Source: a virus
IMG/VR virus record: IMGVR_UViG_3300032360_000008
Location: 1-55,887 of that record
Strand: one strand, 5' to 3'
Length of the DNA: 55,887 bases
Part shown: piece by piece, positions 44,083 to 51,936 of the stretch
How the letters are laid out: each line of letters begins with the position of its first letter
Position numbering within the stretch: position 1 is the first letter of the stretch
The notes under the pieces: generated by a model
What the model was told of the DNA's origin: nothing
Seen by the model: only the letters and a program-made list of their open reading frames with translations
Databases searched by the model: none
Program-made: the position numbers and the translations under genes

Positions 44083-46473
44083 AGTGGTCTGTTCCCCTCT
44101 GCCCATCAATATATCGATACTAATTTTCATCGGTTCACACACTTGACTCATCACACTTTCTAAACTTTCCATATATTTTACCTTGTCAATATCACTATGG
44201 GTTGCCATACTTAGTGGACATACTTTGGGATCTTTCCATGTTTTTACAAACTCTACATATTGTCCTTTCTGCACATCACCCAACTGTTCTCCCGCCTTTA
44301 CCGCCTGTGGTTTTGTCTTATATTCAGAAGGTTCTTTGGCAATCATTACTTTAAATGATAACTGATCAAGTGGTATAGTATCAAAGTTGTCTATTACAGT
44401 TTTTATAACATAACTAACTTCTTGTTTTACCTCGTAGAAATCAGACATACTCTCGATAGGCTTGATTTTCTCTAGTACATCATTAAACAATCGCTTCACA
44501 AAGGGGGGTGTATTTGACTTTTTACCACTCAAACCCTTAATGTCTAGACTACCATCTTTCTTGACACCAAAGTAATTCTTCTTTCTGTCACTTAAAACCA
44601 AATATTTATACTCTTTGTCGATCTCTAAATCTATAGAATAATGATTTTTACAAAAATCAATAAGATAATCAACCTGATCTGTGGTTGGCTTGTGGACAAA
44701 AACGGAATCAGTATCTCCATAAAGGACAGGAAGACTTATGGTTTTGGCAGTTTCTATCGTCTTTGAAATTATATCACGACCAACAGCAGTTACAGCTTCG
44801 GCAGTTGGCAGGAAATATAACGAGAACGTTTCAGCACCAATCACACCGTAACTTGCGTTTAAAAATACCTTAAGTGCTTGTGCAATAGTATTGTTTATAT
44901 CACGGTCTTTTTGTGTTTTACCTGTCTTACTTAACACCTTGAAATGATTTACTCTTAGTTCCTTTAGTGATCCAATCAATAGTGATGCCATACCAATCTT
45001 TTTTGTGCATGACCAATGTTTAGTATAAGGTATTATATTATTTTTACATTCTTCATGGCAACAGCATACTGTTTCGTATGATATATTTCGAGTTTTTATT
45101 ATACTTGGATATAGACTTGCAAAGTCAAGTACGGTAACATCAAAATGAATACCACTTACAGGTTCTAATACCTCTGCACCCTGATATTTCTTGCCTTTCA
45201 CACCCGCAGTAGTTGTTCCTTCAATTCTAGGAAAGTCTACACTTCGGGGTATTAGTTGGTTATTTATCCTATGCTCATTATAAAACATACTCTTAATCCA
45301 ATTAGATATACTAAGCCTTGATATATCGTCAATAGGCATATTACCCACCCTGCACAATATAACCAACAGATTCATTACCAAGTCGTTGTGATAATGTGAA
45401 AGTTCATAGGTCAATCTGCTATCGTTATAACAATATTTGCTCAGTAAATTCAATGATATATCAGCAAGACTACCCGTATATTCCACCTTCTTCTCTCCAA
45501 GCATGGCTTCACTCACATCATCTAGTTTATCTGTGATATACTTTGCACCAAAGGCATATATTTTGAGGGAACGATTTGAAAATACACTATACAAGTCAAT
45601 ATGAATACCATTATTCAAGGTAGCCTTTTCTTTCATCATTTTAAATGGGTTATACTCTAGTCCAAGTACGTTAGCCCTGTTACACAGGTAAGGCATATCA
45701 AATATATCACCGTTATATGTCAGTACAACAGGGTAAGAATCTATTACTTCAAATACCTGTTTTAACAGTTCTTTCTCATCATCAAACCATATAATTTCAT
45801 AATCTCTACCTATATCTTCCTCTCCCATAGCCACTTCTGGTCGCTTGAGGGTATATACTTGCTTTCTATCGTCAGAATGAAATGATACAGCAGTTACCCT
45901 TTGAAGTGCCTTGCTTGTATCAGGCATTGTATCTCCTACTTCCACCTCAATATCAAACGCAAGTCGTTTTATACTTGGTATATCTTGACCAAGCAGATTA
46001 GCCCACTTTGTAACTTGATCACTAAATAATTCAGTATCAACAACAGAATCCATATCTATATTTTTAAGATTAAACTTGTTCTCATTATATTTTAGAGATT
46101 TAATTTCGTTATTATTCACTTCATACCAAGTTCCAACGATATATTTATTATCATACAAGAAACTTTGGTAATATTTTATATCTCCTTCCCAACACTTGCC
46201 TGAATCTCTCAGTTCATATATTACACTTGGATTATCCACACTAACCTTTGACATTTCACGGGATTCATCCTTTACTATATCATATATATCGACATCCTGT
46301 ATATTGTTGATACCCATCATCCCCTGCAACTTTGTTGCTTCCTCTCTTTTTATATAACAGGATTGTTTATAGTCGGTATTCTCTACCATTATAATTTTGT
46401 TAGTTGTTGGTTCATAGAATTTTAATATAATTTTTCGTGCTTGAAACACACACGATAATAACATACATTTCAT
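44068..46473 (-). CDS. polB: DNA polymerase family B with proofreading
   Basis: 801 aa. Exonuclease motifs: LAFDIEVE (Exo I, near 173), LTYNGDIFDMPYL (Exo II, near 250), YCYNDSRLTYEL (Exo III, near 345). Polymerase motifs: VLDFASLYPSIIKTRN (A, near 455), ALKVFLNASYGVIG (B, near 535), VLYGDTDSVFV (C, near 585), and KKNYFGV (near 628). All catalytic acids are intact, so it should copy DNA with proofreading. There is no obvious terminal-protein (TPR) insertion, so RNA or PrimPol-made primers are expected. It ends a minus operon of four genes beginning at 47721; the ATG overlaps the upstream stop (TAATG). Confidence 0.95.
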   Translation of the reverse strand: MKCMLLSCVFQARKIILKFYEPTTNKIIMVENTDYKQSCYIKREEATKLQGMMGINNIQDVDIYDIVKDESREMSKVSVDNPSVIYELRDSGKCWEGDIKYYQSFLYDNKYIVGTWYEVNNNEIKSLKYNENKFNLKNIDMDSVVDTELFSDQVTKWANLLGQDIPSIKRLAFDIEVEVGDTMPDTSKALQRVTAVSFHSDDRKQVYTLKRPEVAMGEEDIGRDYEIIWFDDEKELLKQVFEVIDSYPVVLTYNGDIFDMPYLCNRANVLGLEYNPFKMMKEKATLNNGIHIDLYSVFSNRSLKIYAFGAKYITDKLDDVSEAMLGEKKVEYTGSLADISLNLLSKYCYNDSRLTYELSHYHNDLVMNLLVILCRVGNMPIDDISRLSISNWIKSMFYNEHRINNQLIPRSVDFPRIEGTTTAGVKGKKYQGAEVLEPVSGIHFDVTVLDFASLYPSIIKTRNISYETVCCCHEECKNNIIPYTKHWSCTKKIGMASLLIGSLKELRVNHFKVLSKTGKTQKDRDINNTIAQALKVFLNASYGVIGAETFSLYFLPTAEAVTAVGRDIISKTIETAKTISLPVLYGDTDSVFVHKPTTDQVDYLIDFCKNHYSIDLEIDKEYKYLVLSDRKKNYFGVKKDGSLDIKGLSGKKSNTPPFVKRLFNDVLEKIKPIESMSDFYEVKQEVSYVIKTVIDNFDTIPLDQLSFKVMIAKEPSEYKTKPQAVKAGEQLGDVQKGQYVEFVKTWKDPKVCPLSMATHSDIDKVKYMESLESVMSQVCEPMKISIDILMGRGEQTTLTQW

Positions 46474-46577
46474 TAATATTCAACTTCCTTGAATATTTTT
46501 CCACAAGTCAAACAATAAGCATGACTTTCTTTTATCCTTATTATATGAGAGGGATATTTATTTTCACATAATCTCAT
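46473..46577 (-). CDS. Zinc-finger miniprotein, 34 aa
   Basis: One C (residue 4), H residues (11 and 19), and CLTC at 22-25 form a possible CHHCC site. It bridges the adenine methyltransferase (4-nt ATGA overlap) and PolB (1-nt TAATG overlap), so it is translated with both. May be an accessory to the polymerase; unproven. Confidence 0.55.
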   Translation of the reverse strand: MRLCENKYPSHIIRIKESHAYCLTCGKIFKEVEY

Positions 46578-47155
46578 AGTTCATTTTCCTCAAATAAGTT
46601 AGAACAAAGTAACGTTCTAGCGTGTTTTCCAAATATAACCTTCTTATCACTAGAAACAACTTTACAATTCCATTTGGATTTAGTCAAACATTTTTTAATC
46701 TCATGTTCGTCTTTTGCACTACATATAATCCAATCCCCTTTCAAATCATCTACAACATCTAATAATTCTGAATAGTATTCCATTGGTTTTCTGTCACAAA
46801 AAGCGTTATGGTGTGAGTCATAACAGGTAAAACGCCACGGTGGATCTATTAAGAAAAATGTATCTTCACTATCCCATTTTTTAATACATTCCATATAATC
46901 TTCTTGTGTTACTATTATAGGAAATTCAGAAGTTTCAGAATATTCTGCATATTCATTTTTTAAATAATTAACTGCATATTCACTCATATCATTAAGTATT
47001 ATTTTGTCATGTCTAAGTTCAACAGTTCTTCCTAATCCTGCAAATGGTTCGACATATATTTTTGAAGTTGGTATATAATCATTAATTTTATCTGCTGTAT
47101 GTTTAAGTCCTGAATACCCACCAAACATTAACTTATTTCCCCATACAGAAGTCAT
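46574..47155 (-). CDS. Adenine-specific DNA methyltransferase (D12/Dam-like)
   Basis: 193 aa with motif I VEPFAGLGRT (near 33-42) and the catalytic DPPW (near 98-101) inside FFLIDPPWRF. An N-terminal GGYSGLKH matches the start of D12-class enzymes. Shorter than Dam (about 270 aa), so the target-recognition part is reduced. Overlaps both neighbours by 4 nt. Confidence 0.8.
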   Translation of the reverse strand: MTSVWGNKLMFGGYSGLKHTADKINDYIPTSKIYVEPFAGLGRTVELRHDKIILNDMSEYAVNYLKNEYAEYSETSEFPIIVTQEDYMECIKKWDSEDTFFLIDPPWRFTCYDSHHNAFCDRKPMEYYSELLDVVDDLKGDWIICSAKDEHEIKKCLTKSKWNCKVVSSDKKVIFGKHARTLLCSNLFEENEL

Positions 47156-47721
47156 AGTTCGTCACCCCATGAATCCCAACCCTCTGCAAACTCTCTTGCA
47201 AATAATTCAATTCTTGGAATATCTCCACATAGTTCTACTATTCTATCTCTTACTACATCAGGTTTTTTACTGTGTCTTTCAGGAACACTTTGTATAAGTT
47301 CAGGTTCATATATTGTTTCAACCACTTGTCTTACACCTGCTGACATTCGTTTTGGTTTACCCTTTGTTCCCAATATACAGATCTCACTATTTGCTCTAGT
47401 CCACCTGCCCATTCCCATAAATGGATTAAGATTGTTATAATATTTAACCCAATTAAATGCACAAGTCTTTGGTGTAAACCCCCATGCTTTCATTACTTCC
47501 ATACAAGTTCCGTCAATAAGTTTTGGAAAAGTTACCCACATAAACATTATACTATTCTCACTTGCAATACTTTCCACTTTAAGATCCTTTAACTCCTGTA
47601 ATGACATTACATTATATTTACATTCTGCTCCACGCTTACCTGCCAATGCCTTATCATTATATGTCCAAGCAGGATCACAATATATTATATCATATTTTTT
47701 AGTTGGAAAGTCCACGTTCAT
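47152..47721 (-). CDS. MT-A70 family adenine methyltransferase
   Basis: 189 aa. The catalytic motif is DPAW (near 16-19 in YDIIYCDPAWTYND) instead of the usual DPPW, which is tolerated in some members. The end IELFAREFAEGWDSWGDE is the characteristic C-terminal signature of phage MT-A70 DNA methyltransferases. A TATA-like CTATATAG lies 18 bp before the ATG at 47721 and 24 bp before a GTG at 47715; the latter would fit the general spacing better. First gene of the PolB operon. Confidence 0.82.
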   Translation of the reverse strand: MNVDFPTKKYDIIYCDPAWTYNDKALAGKRGAECKYNVMSLQELKDLKVESIASENSIMFMWVTFPKLIDGTCMEVMKAWGFTPKTCAFNWVKYYNNLNPFMGMGRWTRANSEICILGTKGKPKRMSAGVRQVVETIYEPELIQSVPERHSKKPDVVRDRIVELCGDIPRIELFAREFAEGWDSWGDEL

Positions 47722-47752
47722 CTACGTTGTTTGCCCTATATAGATGTTTTGG

Positions 47753-48100
47753 TTAGGTCTTTGTCATTTTTCTTGCGATTGACATTTTGTTATATATTTT
47801 GTCGCCAAACCTACAAAACTTTTCCAATGTAAAATGGTGGGTATTACACAAATACATAAATCGTTTGGGATTTGCTACTATCTTTGGATATAGTTCAGTA
47901 TAATATTCTAAAGTTCCTGCATCATTTTTTGGGTAGTTTTTATATATTATATCATTATTCTTTAGATACCACAAATGGTGAACGGTCATTCCACGTTTAG
48001 CAGTTATACAGTTACAAATCCAACAACGACCATTACCAAGTGCAACCTGACCACATTTTATTTTTATAATATTTATATCGTCTTTAATTGTCACTAACAC
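47753..48100 (-). CDS. HNH endonuclease-like protein, 115 aa
   Basis: CWICN (about 26-30), VHHLWYL (about 40-46) and YLCNTHH (about 83-89) reproduce the C-C/HH/N-H layout of HNH nucleases. Small and unfused, as in viral homing or packaging HNH proteins. Two GTG starts are possible, 48100 or 48094; the TATATAAAC box on the minus strand fits 48094 slightly better. Confidence 0.65.
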   Translation of the reverse strand: MLVTIKDDINIIKIKCGQVALGNGRCWICNCITAKRGMTVHHLWYLKNNDIIYKNYPKNDAGTLEYYTELYPKIVANPKRFMYLCNTHHFTLEKFCRFGDKIYNKMSIARKMTKT

Positions 48101-48131
48101 TTATATAATCAGTTTATATATAAGCATTTAC

Positions 48132-48353
48132 TTATATAGCACTTGAATCAAATTGTCCTCTTATATACTTGTTAAAGTATGCACCTTTTGACTTTGCCAT
48201 TTTAAATTGTGACCAAGTATCAGGATCTACTCCCTCACACTCATATACTTCGCTTCCACCACTCATATATATCTGCATACGCTGTGTTTCGCTGTCATAC
48301 TTTGCACCTTGAATCCAAGAACTTCCTGCAAAACTATCTGCTGTCATTCTCAA
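48132..48353 (-). CDS. KTSC-domain protein, 73 aa
   Basis: The sequence follows the KTSC pattern throughout: S-S-W-I/A-K-YD, MQIYMSGGSEVYECEGVD, W-x-x-F-x-x-A-x-S-x-G-x-YFN-x-x-I-RG. KTSC domains are found in phage and DNA-repair related proteins, with function not established. Last gene of the operon that starts at 49504. Confidence 0.75.
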   Translation of the reverse strand: MRMTADSFAGSSWIQGAKYDSETQRMQIYMSGGSEVYECEGVDPDTWSQFKMAKSKGAYFNKYIRGQFDSSAI

Positions 48354-48429
48354 TCTCTATACATTCCTCACATATATTTCTTCCCTCTATTGTAAGGTTT
48401 CCACATTTATTTTCACATTGAATTTCCAT
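48334..48429 (-). CDS. Zinc-ribbon miniprotein, 31 aa
   Basis: CENKC (5-9) and CEEC (20-23) in 31 residues. Overlaps the KTSC gene by 20 nt and the upstream gene by 1 nt. Confidence 0.5.
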   Translation of the reverse strand: MEIQCENKCGNLTIEGRNICEECIEIENDSR

Positions 48430-48590
48430 TATACTTCTTCTCCACAATTTCTACAAATAAATACTCTATTTTCTGATTCACCATCATATATCCAATCTTC
48501 ATCTGCTGGATAATTATGTGTACATGGCAATCTAGATAATATATCATTCACTACATTTTCTAACTTTGTAATTCTTTCTTCAATATACAT
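48429..48590 (-). CDS. Zinc-binding small protein, 53 aa
   Basis: A helical N-terminus (ERITKLENVVNDILSRL), then CTH and a C-terminal CRNCGEE. One zinc site is probable. TAATG overlaps on both sides. Confidence 0.5.
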   Translation of the reverse strand: MYIEERITKLENVVNDILSRLPCTHNYPADEDWIYDGESENRVFICRNCGEEV

Positions 48591-48790
48591 TATTTTAAAC
48601 TCTCCAATTCCTCGTCACTTGTTTCATTCTGTTCATAATTAACACCCCTGAAATATGAATGTATCTGTGCTGTATTTCTATCATACCATATATAACATAC
48701 AAGTGCAGTTAGAAATATACCAATAAACGGGATAAGTAATAGAAACATACTTAGACTAGGAACAAGGAATAATTTTCTTGCCTTAATCAA
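48590..48790 (-). CDS. Small membrane protein, 66 aa
   Basis: Hydrophobic residues 7-36 form one long or two short membrane segments; the remainder is polar and acidic. TTG start coupled to the upstream stop (TTGA). Function unknown. Confidence 0.55.
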   Translation of the reverse strand: MIKARKLFLVPSLSMFLLLIPFIGIFLTALVCYIWYDRNTAQIHSYFRGVNYEQNETSDEELESLK

Positions 48791-48915
48791 TATATTATAC
48801 TCCTGCTATAATAATGTCCTAAGTAATGACAATCCTTACATTGTTGTTTATCCCAACAATGACGACCACTACACCCACAGGATTTGTAAGTTCTTAAACA
48901 AGTCTTACACCTCAT
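48787..48915 (-). CDS. Zinc-rich miniprotein, 42 aa
   Basis: Seven cysteines and three histidines in 42 residues (CKTC, CGC, HC, CKDCH), enough for two zinc ions. ATGA overlap with the upstream gene. Confidence 0.5.
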   Translation of the reverse strand: MRCKTCLRTYKSCGCSGRHCWDKQQCKDCHYLGHYYSRSIIY

Positions 48916-49010
48916 TTTAAATTCTCTTTACTTATACACGTTATACAATTACATTTAATTTTATTTTCTTTACACCATGAATGTAATGTTAATTCTTTAA
49001 GCCATATCAT
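48912..49010 (-). CDS. Cysteine-containing miniprotein, 32 aa
   Basis: WC, then CNCITC near the C-terminus. A GGAG ribosome site lies 9 nt before the ATG. ATGA overlaps on both sides. Confidence 0.45.
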   Translation of the reverse strand: MIWLKELTLHSWCKENKIKCNCITCISKENLK

Positions 49011-49165
49011 TTCAAATTCTCCTTATCTTCATATATTTTTTCTACTATATCTTTAAACATATATTGAATATCTTCTTTAGTTGCACCCCTTGTTATGAAA
49101 TAATCAACAAAGTTTGTAAGAGTTATTGCCATTTTAAAATGATAATCATGGGGAATTTCTCTCAT
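49007..49165 (-). CDS. Hypothetical helical protein, 52 aa
   Basis: No cysteines; amphipathic helices around FKMAITLTNFVDYF and DIQYMFKDIVEKIY. GGAG-type ribosome site before the ATG; ATGA overlaps on both sides. No family recognised. Confidence 0.5.
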   Translation of the reverse strand: MREIPHDYHFKMAITLTNFVDYFITRGATKEDIQYMFKDIVEKIYEDKENLK

Positions 49166-49335
49166 TTTATTCTCCTTATTAGTTCAAAAGCGTGTGCATA
49201 TCCTTCGGCAAGTCCGTTATAATATGCGTTATCTTCCATACTTGTTGTTATACTTGAATCTTTTTCCGCTGTATCTCTAGCAGTTTTTAATATATCCTTT
49301 ATTACTTTCAAGTGTAATCGATCTTCTCTATTCAT
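49162..49335 (-). CDS. Hypothetical helical protein, 57 aa
   Basis: Mostly helical with a short GLAEGYAHAFELI helix at the C-terminus. Overlaps the first gene of the operon by 8 nt and the next by 4 nt. No family recognised. Confidence 0.5.
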   Translation of the reverse strand: MNREDRLHLKVIKDILKTARDTAEKDSSITTSMEDNAYYNGLAEGYAHAFELIRRIK

Positions 49336-49504
49336 ATTCTTCTCCGCAACTACATGGTATCATATCTAATATATCTAATAATACTTTACAAATTTCTTCA
49401 TTTTTTGGATCTTGTTTCAATTCTTCTATTATATGTTCAATTTCATTTTGTATATAATGTGAATCTTCATCTGATATAGAATTTTCATCTAATATATTAT
49501 TCAT
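49328..49504 (-). CDS. Acidic protein with C-terminal CSC, 58 aa
   Basis: A strongly acidic helical protein ending CSCGEEYE. It is the first gene of a nine-gene minus operon (49504 to 48132). The promoter box AATATAAA on the plus strand (49526-49533) is centred 25 bp upstream. Confidence 0.5.
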   Translation of the reverse strand: MNNILDENSISDEDSHYIQNEIEHIIEELKQDPKNEEICKVLLDILDMIPCSCGEEYE

Positions 49505-49538
49505 ATTATACTATACTCATTCCTTAATATAAATCTTT
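49505..49538 (-). promoter_or_regulatory. Early-type promoter (copy 1)
   Basis: Plus-strand AATATAAATCTTT (TATA plus upstream BRE-like part on the minus strand) and a TATACTATAC element next to the start are shared almost exactly with 52865-52898, and partly with 50784-50796. Confidence 0.55.
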
Positions 49539-49542
49539 TTTA

Positions 49543-49971
49543 TTACATTAATGTTGCAATATTATATCTACTATTACGATCCATTGATATATATGAACAT
49601 TTAGTACAAACTCTAAAATTTGTTCCTACATGAACTCCCCTTTTATAATAATTTAATCTAACCATAACCTCTCCACATTGACAAACTTTTTTCTTTTTAT
49701 ATTTAATAATTTTAGTAACAGGTGTTATACATATTCCACATAAATCACTTTCCCAACATTTTGCCTTGTTATATATATTGGTTCTAACTAGACCACATAC
49801 TTTACAACTTTGTATTTCTCTTTTTTTCAAATTCTTTACTTCTGTAATTCTATAATTTACTTTCCAACATTTAGAACACACGTTATATTTTTCCCAACAC
49901 ATTGAGTTTAACTTTCTACCTTGTGGTATTCCACACATTTTACATAAGTTATAAATTAATTTTTGTGACAT
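49543..49971 (-). CDS. Multi-zinc protein, 142 aa
   Basis: Nine CxxC-like pairs in sequence: CKMC, C, CSKC, CKVC, C, CGIC, CQC, CTKC. Probably three or four small zinc ribbons in tandem, connected by basic linkers. Nucleic acid or protein binding is likely; family not recognised. Last gene of the operon starting at 50762. Confidence 0.6.
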   Translation of the reverse strand: MSQKLIYNLCKMCGIPQGRKLNSMCWEKYNVCSKCWKVNYRITEVKNLKKREIQSCKVCGLVRTNIYNKAKCWESDLCGICITPVTKIIKYKKKKVCQCGEVMVRLNYYKRGVHVGTNFRVCTKCSYISMDRNSRYNIATLM

Positions 49972-50073
49972 TTACCTTCTTATACTATCACAAAGTCTGC
50001 ATATAAATCCTCTCATATAATAAAATCTCAAGTTACCTACAAATGTTTCTTTTTTACATTCAGAACAAATCAT
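49972..50073 (-). CDS. Zinc-ribbon miniprotein, 33 aa
   Basis: CSEC (3-6) and CRLC (24-27), a minimal zinc ribbon. ATGA overlap with the upstream gene and directly adjacent to the 49543 gene. Confidence 0.5.
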   Translation of the reverse strand: MICSECKKETFVGNLRFYYMRGFICRLCDSIRR

Positions 50074-50210
50074 TTTGATTCCATATATTTTTCAAAAGTC
50101 CAAGTTCCTTCAACCCATGCTTCTAATTTTTTGGGGTTTGATATAGTTTCCATTACAAAAATATATCGAGCATTATTAATTTTTGATTTGCATACAGGAC
50201 AATCTTTCAA
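50070..50210 (-). CDS. Small protein with one CPVC motif, 46 aa
   Basis: The N-terminus MKDCPVCKSK has a single knuckle; the rest is helical. TTG start with GGAG about 8 nt upstream, coupled by TTGA to the upstream stop. Confidence 0.5.
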   Translation of the reverse strand: MKDCPVCKSKINNARYIFVMETISNPKKLEAWVEGTWTFEKYMESK

Positions 50211-50395
50211 TTTTCTTCTCCGTACATACATTTGTTACACCAATCTTCAAGCGGTAAAACTGTATCACATTCATATATTCTTTGGTTACAACCATTACAT
50301 ATTTCATATTTACCGTTATCGTCTTTACCTGTTATAATTTCAGGCTCATATCGTGAAGCAATATATGAATCTATAAGATAATTTACGTCAGGCAT
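50207..50395 (-). CDS. Zinc-binding small protein, 62 aa
   Basis: CNGC near residues 33-36 and CNKC near 53-56 form a zinc ribbon after a helical N-terminus. TAATG coupling to the upstream gene. Confidence 0.55.
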   Translation of the reverse strand: MPDVNYLIDSYIASRYEPEIITGKDDNGKYEICNGCNQRIYECDTVLPLEDWCNKCMYGEEN

Positions 50396-50574
50396 TATTT
50401 CAAGTCCTCTTTTTTGTCACATTCCCAACAGAAAAAGTCAGAACCTATCATTACTTTTTTTCCACAATCACACCAAAGCTCATATTCAGGATAGTCGTCA
50501 TTTTTAAAATTCTCTATCTCTTTTTTTGTATATGGAATTTTTGCAAATTTTATTTGTTCTTGTACAGAAATCAA
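50395..50574 (-). CDS. Zinc-ribbon small protein, 59 aa
   Basis: CDCG near 34-37 and CWEC near 50-53 after an amphipathic N-terminal helix. TTG start coupled to the preceding stop. Confidence 0.55.
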   Translation of the reverse strand: MISVQEQIKFAKIPYTKKEIENFKNDDYPEYELWCDCGKKVMIGSDFFCWECDKKEDLK

Positions 50575-50762
50575 TCTAAATCATTCCTCATATCTTCATG
50601 GTTTGGATTAGCATTACATTCAGCACAACAACTTATACAATAATCTATCGATTGCATATCATTACCTATTCCATATTCGTGATCGCAAATTTCCTCGCTT
50701 CCACAATCGTCACAAAATATATCATAGTCGTTTTCTCTTGGGTTATTCATTCTAACTACCAT
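50571..50762 (-). CDS. Cysteine-rich protein, 63 aa
   Basis: CDDCG, C, CISCCAEC cover residues 17-50, a probable two-zinc domain. The frame opens at 50777, but a TATA box at 50784-50791 fits the ATG at 50762. First gene of a six-gene minus operon. Confidence 0.5.
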   Translation of the reverse strand: MVVRMNNPRENDYDIFCDDCGSEEICDHEYGIGNDMQSIDYCISCCAECNANPNHEDMRNDLD

Positions 50763-50810
50763 ATTAGTTAATACCAATACTTCAATATATATCTTTGTAA
50801 TAAAAAAAGA

Positions 50811-51095
50811 TTAAGCAGGGGTTATAATAACACCCTTTTTTAATCCTCTCAATTTCTTTTGTTTCCACTTGATTTCTTTTTCAAGTTCTGTTGCTTCTTT
50901 CTTTATTTCTTTGGGTAATATTTTGTTATAACACTTCATACAATATTCGTTATATTGCATACACCCATACGAATTATAATCTAGTTGTTCACGCATAAGT
51001 TGATCACCCGATTTTAATTCTACTCGGCATTGTCCACACCAAGTTCCCCAACGTCTTTTTCGGGCTTTAGATTTGTAAAAATGGGATATTGCCAT
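50811..51095 (-). CDS. Zinc-ribbon protein with coiled-coil tail, 94 aa
   Basis: A basic N-terminus (KSKARKRRWG), then CGQC and, after 24 residues, CMKC. The C-terminal 35 residues form a Lys/Glu coiled coil. ATG 51095 overlaps the preceding stop (TAATG); the upstream part of the frame to 51107 is not needed. Confidence 0.55.
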   Translation of the reverse strand: MAISHFYKSKARKRRWGTWCGQCRVELKSGDQLMREQLDYNSYGCMQYNEYCMKCYNKILPKEIKKEATELEKEIKWKQKKLRGLKKGVIITPA

Positions 51096-51208
51096 TATAA
51101 TCCACATTTCCTTAATTCTCGATCTACGGATTCTTTTTCTTCGTCTGCGATTGAATCAAAATATTCAGACAAGATTTCAAATCCTTTTTTGTAGTTTGGG
51201 TTTGTCAT
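51095..51208 (-). CDS. Hypothetical protein, 37 aa
   Basis: A short acidic helical protein (FEILSEYFDSIADEEKESVD). A TATATATA box lies 26 bp upstream, next to the large non-coding region. Confidence 0.45.
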   Translation of the reverse strand: MTNPNYKKGFEILSEYFDSIADEEKESVDRELRKCGL

Positions 51209-51274
51209 ACCTCTCTATACATTATTAATTATATATATTGTGCCAAGTACACCAAGATCACCAAGTAATTATAC

Positions 51275-51296
51275 TTAGTATAGTACACTATACTAA
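51275..51296. repeat. Inverted repeat TTAGTATAGT/ACTATACTAA
   Basis: Two perfect 10-bp arms separated by 2 bp, with a further half-site ACTATACTA at 51321-51329. The same core (TATACTATAC) occurs in the promoters near 49510 and 52870, so it may be an operator. Confidence 0.6.
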
Positions 51297-51324
51297 TATA
51301 AACACATATATTGAAGTTACACTA

Positions 51325-51541
51325 TACTATTGTTATCAAGCAGAAAGCAATAAGTCAAGTCATTCTTGATAGGTTTAACACACCGATAACCAAGTGCTAA
51401 AGTGTTAATGCTTGATAGTGGTCTTGGAACACAGCCCACTTAAATCGTGAGTGTTTCCAGACGGGTTTAGGTAATACCGTATTAAATATTATACCTAACT
51501 CATTCATACCCCTGAAATTTAAGGGATTTTTTTTCGGGGGT
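51325..51541 (+). ncRNA. Candidate structured RNA
   Basis: Plus-strand stretch starting about 27 bp after an AATATAAA box (51295-51302) and ending in a strong terminator. Possible stems: TATCAAG (51334-51340) with CTTGATA at either 51365-51371 or 51411-51417; CCAAG (51390-51394) with CTTGG (51423-51427); TGGAACAC (51425-51432) with GTGTTTCCA (51451-51459); TTAGGTAATA near 51467 with TATTATACCTAA near 51488. Competing pairings would permit switching. No known RNA family recognised. Confidence 0.35.
51508..51541 (+). terminator. Hairpin terminator with T run
   Basis: CCCT/AGGG (51510-51513 and 51522-51525) followed by eight T residues. Alternatively ACCCCTGAAA pairs with TTTCGGGGGT (51532-51541) with one G-T pair. 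Both structures only make sense for plus-strand transcription. Confidence 0.55.
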
Positions 51542-51717
51542 TATTATTATTTTAAATATACTATCAACCTCAGTTTTTTATCAAAATTTTTATCTGGGCT
51601 TCTGTAATTCACGGGGTATATCATATATTATATATCCTGCATATCTTCCATAGCAGGTGGTGACAAATTACTATATAAAGACACTATATAAACGCAGGAC
51701 AGGGAGGCAGGACAAAA

Positions 51718-51818
51718 AAAATTATATGATATATGATATATGAATCCCCCCCAGCAGGATGATCATCTCCATCATCAGGATGATGTTTCGCTGGATATAT
51801 AATATATCATATAATTTT
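51718..51818. repeat. Large inverted repeat (candidate origin hairpin)
   Basis: Perfect 17-bp arms (51718-51734 and 51802-51818), continued by an AT-rich imperfect stem. Inside are CCAGC/GCTGG (51751-51755 and 51790-51794) and a GATGAT/ATCATC hairpin. The element could extrude as a long cruciform. Confidence 0.65.
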
Positions 51819-51936
51819 ACCAACCACTACACTTCAGATTAAACTGTACGGAATAACCATACGGTTTTTAATACTTATATACTTCTATAAAATTTATATT
51901 AAAAATATGACTTGATAAAAAAAGAAAATTTTTTGG

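Larger units (their letters stand above)
51209..51936. other. Large structured non-coding region, 728 bp
   Basis: No convincing ORF on either strand. The region has a near-palindrome at 51275-51296, a hairpin-rich stretch at 51334-51541 ending in a terminator, a CCTGC/GCAGG stem near 51636-51657, GGCAGGAC-type repeats at 51694-51713, and a large inverted repeat at 51718-51818. All flanking genes are on the minus strand. A replication origin, a non-coding RNA gene, or both are the best explanations. Confidence 0.6.

Noticed and set aside
51325-51541. tRNA, RNase P or group I intron in the non-coding region
   Set aside because: No cloverleaf, CCA end, anticodon arm, or conserved intron or RNase P core could be found.
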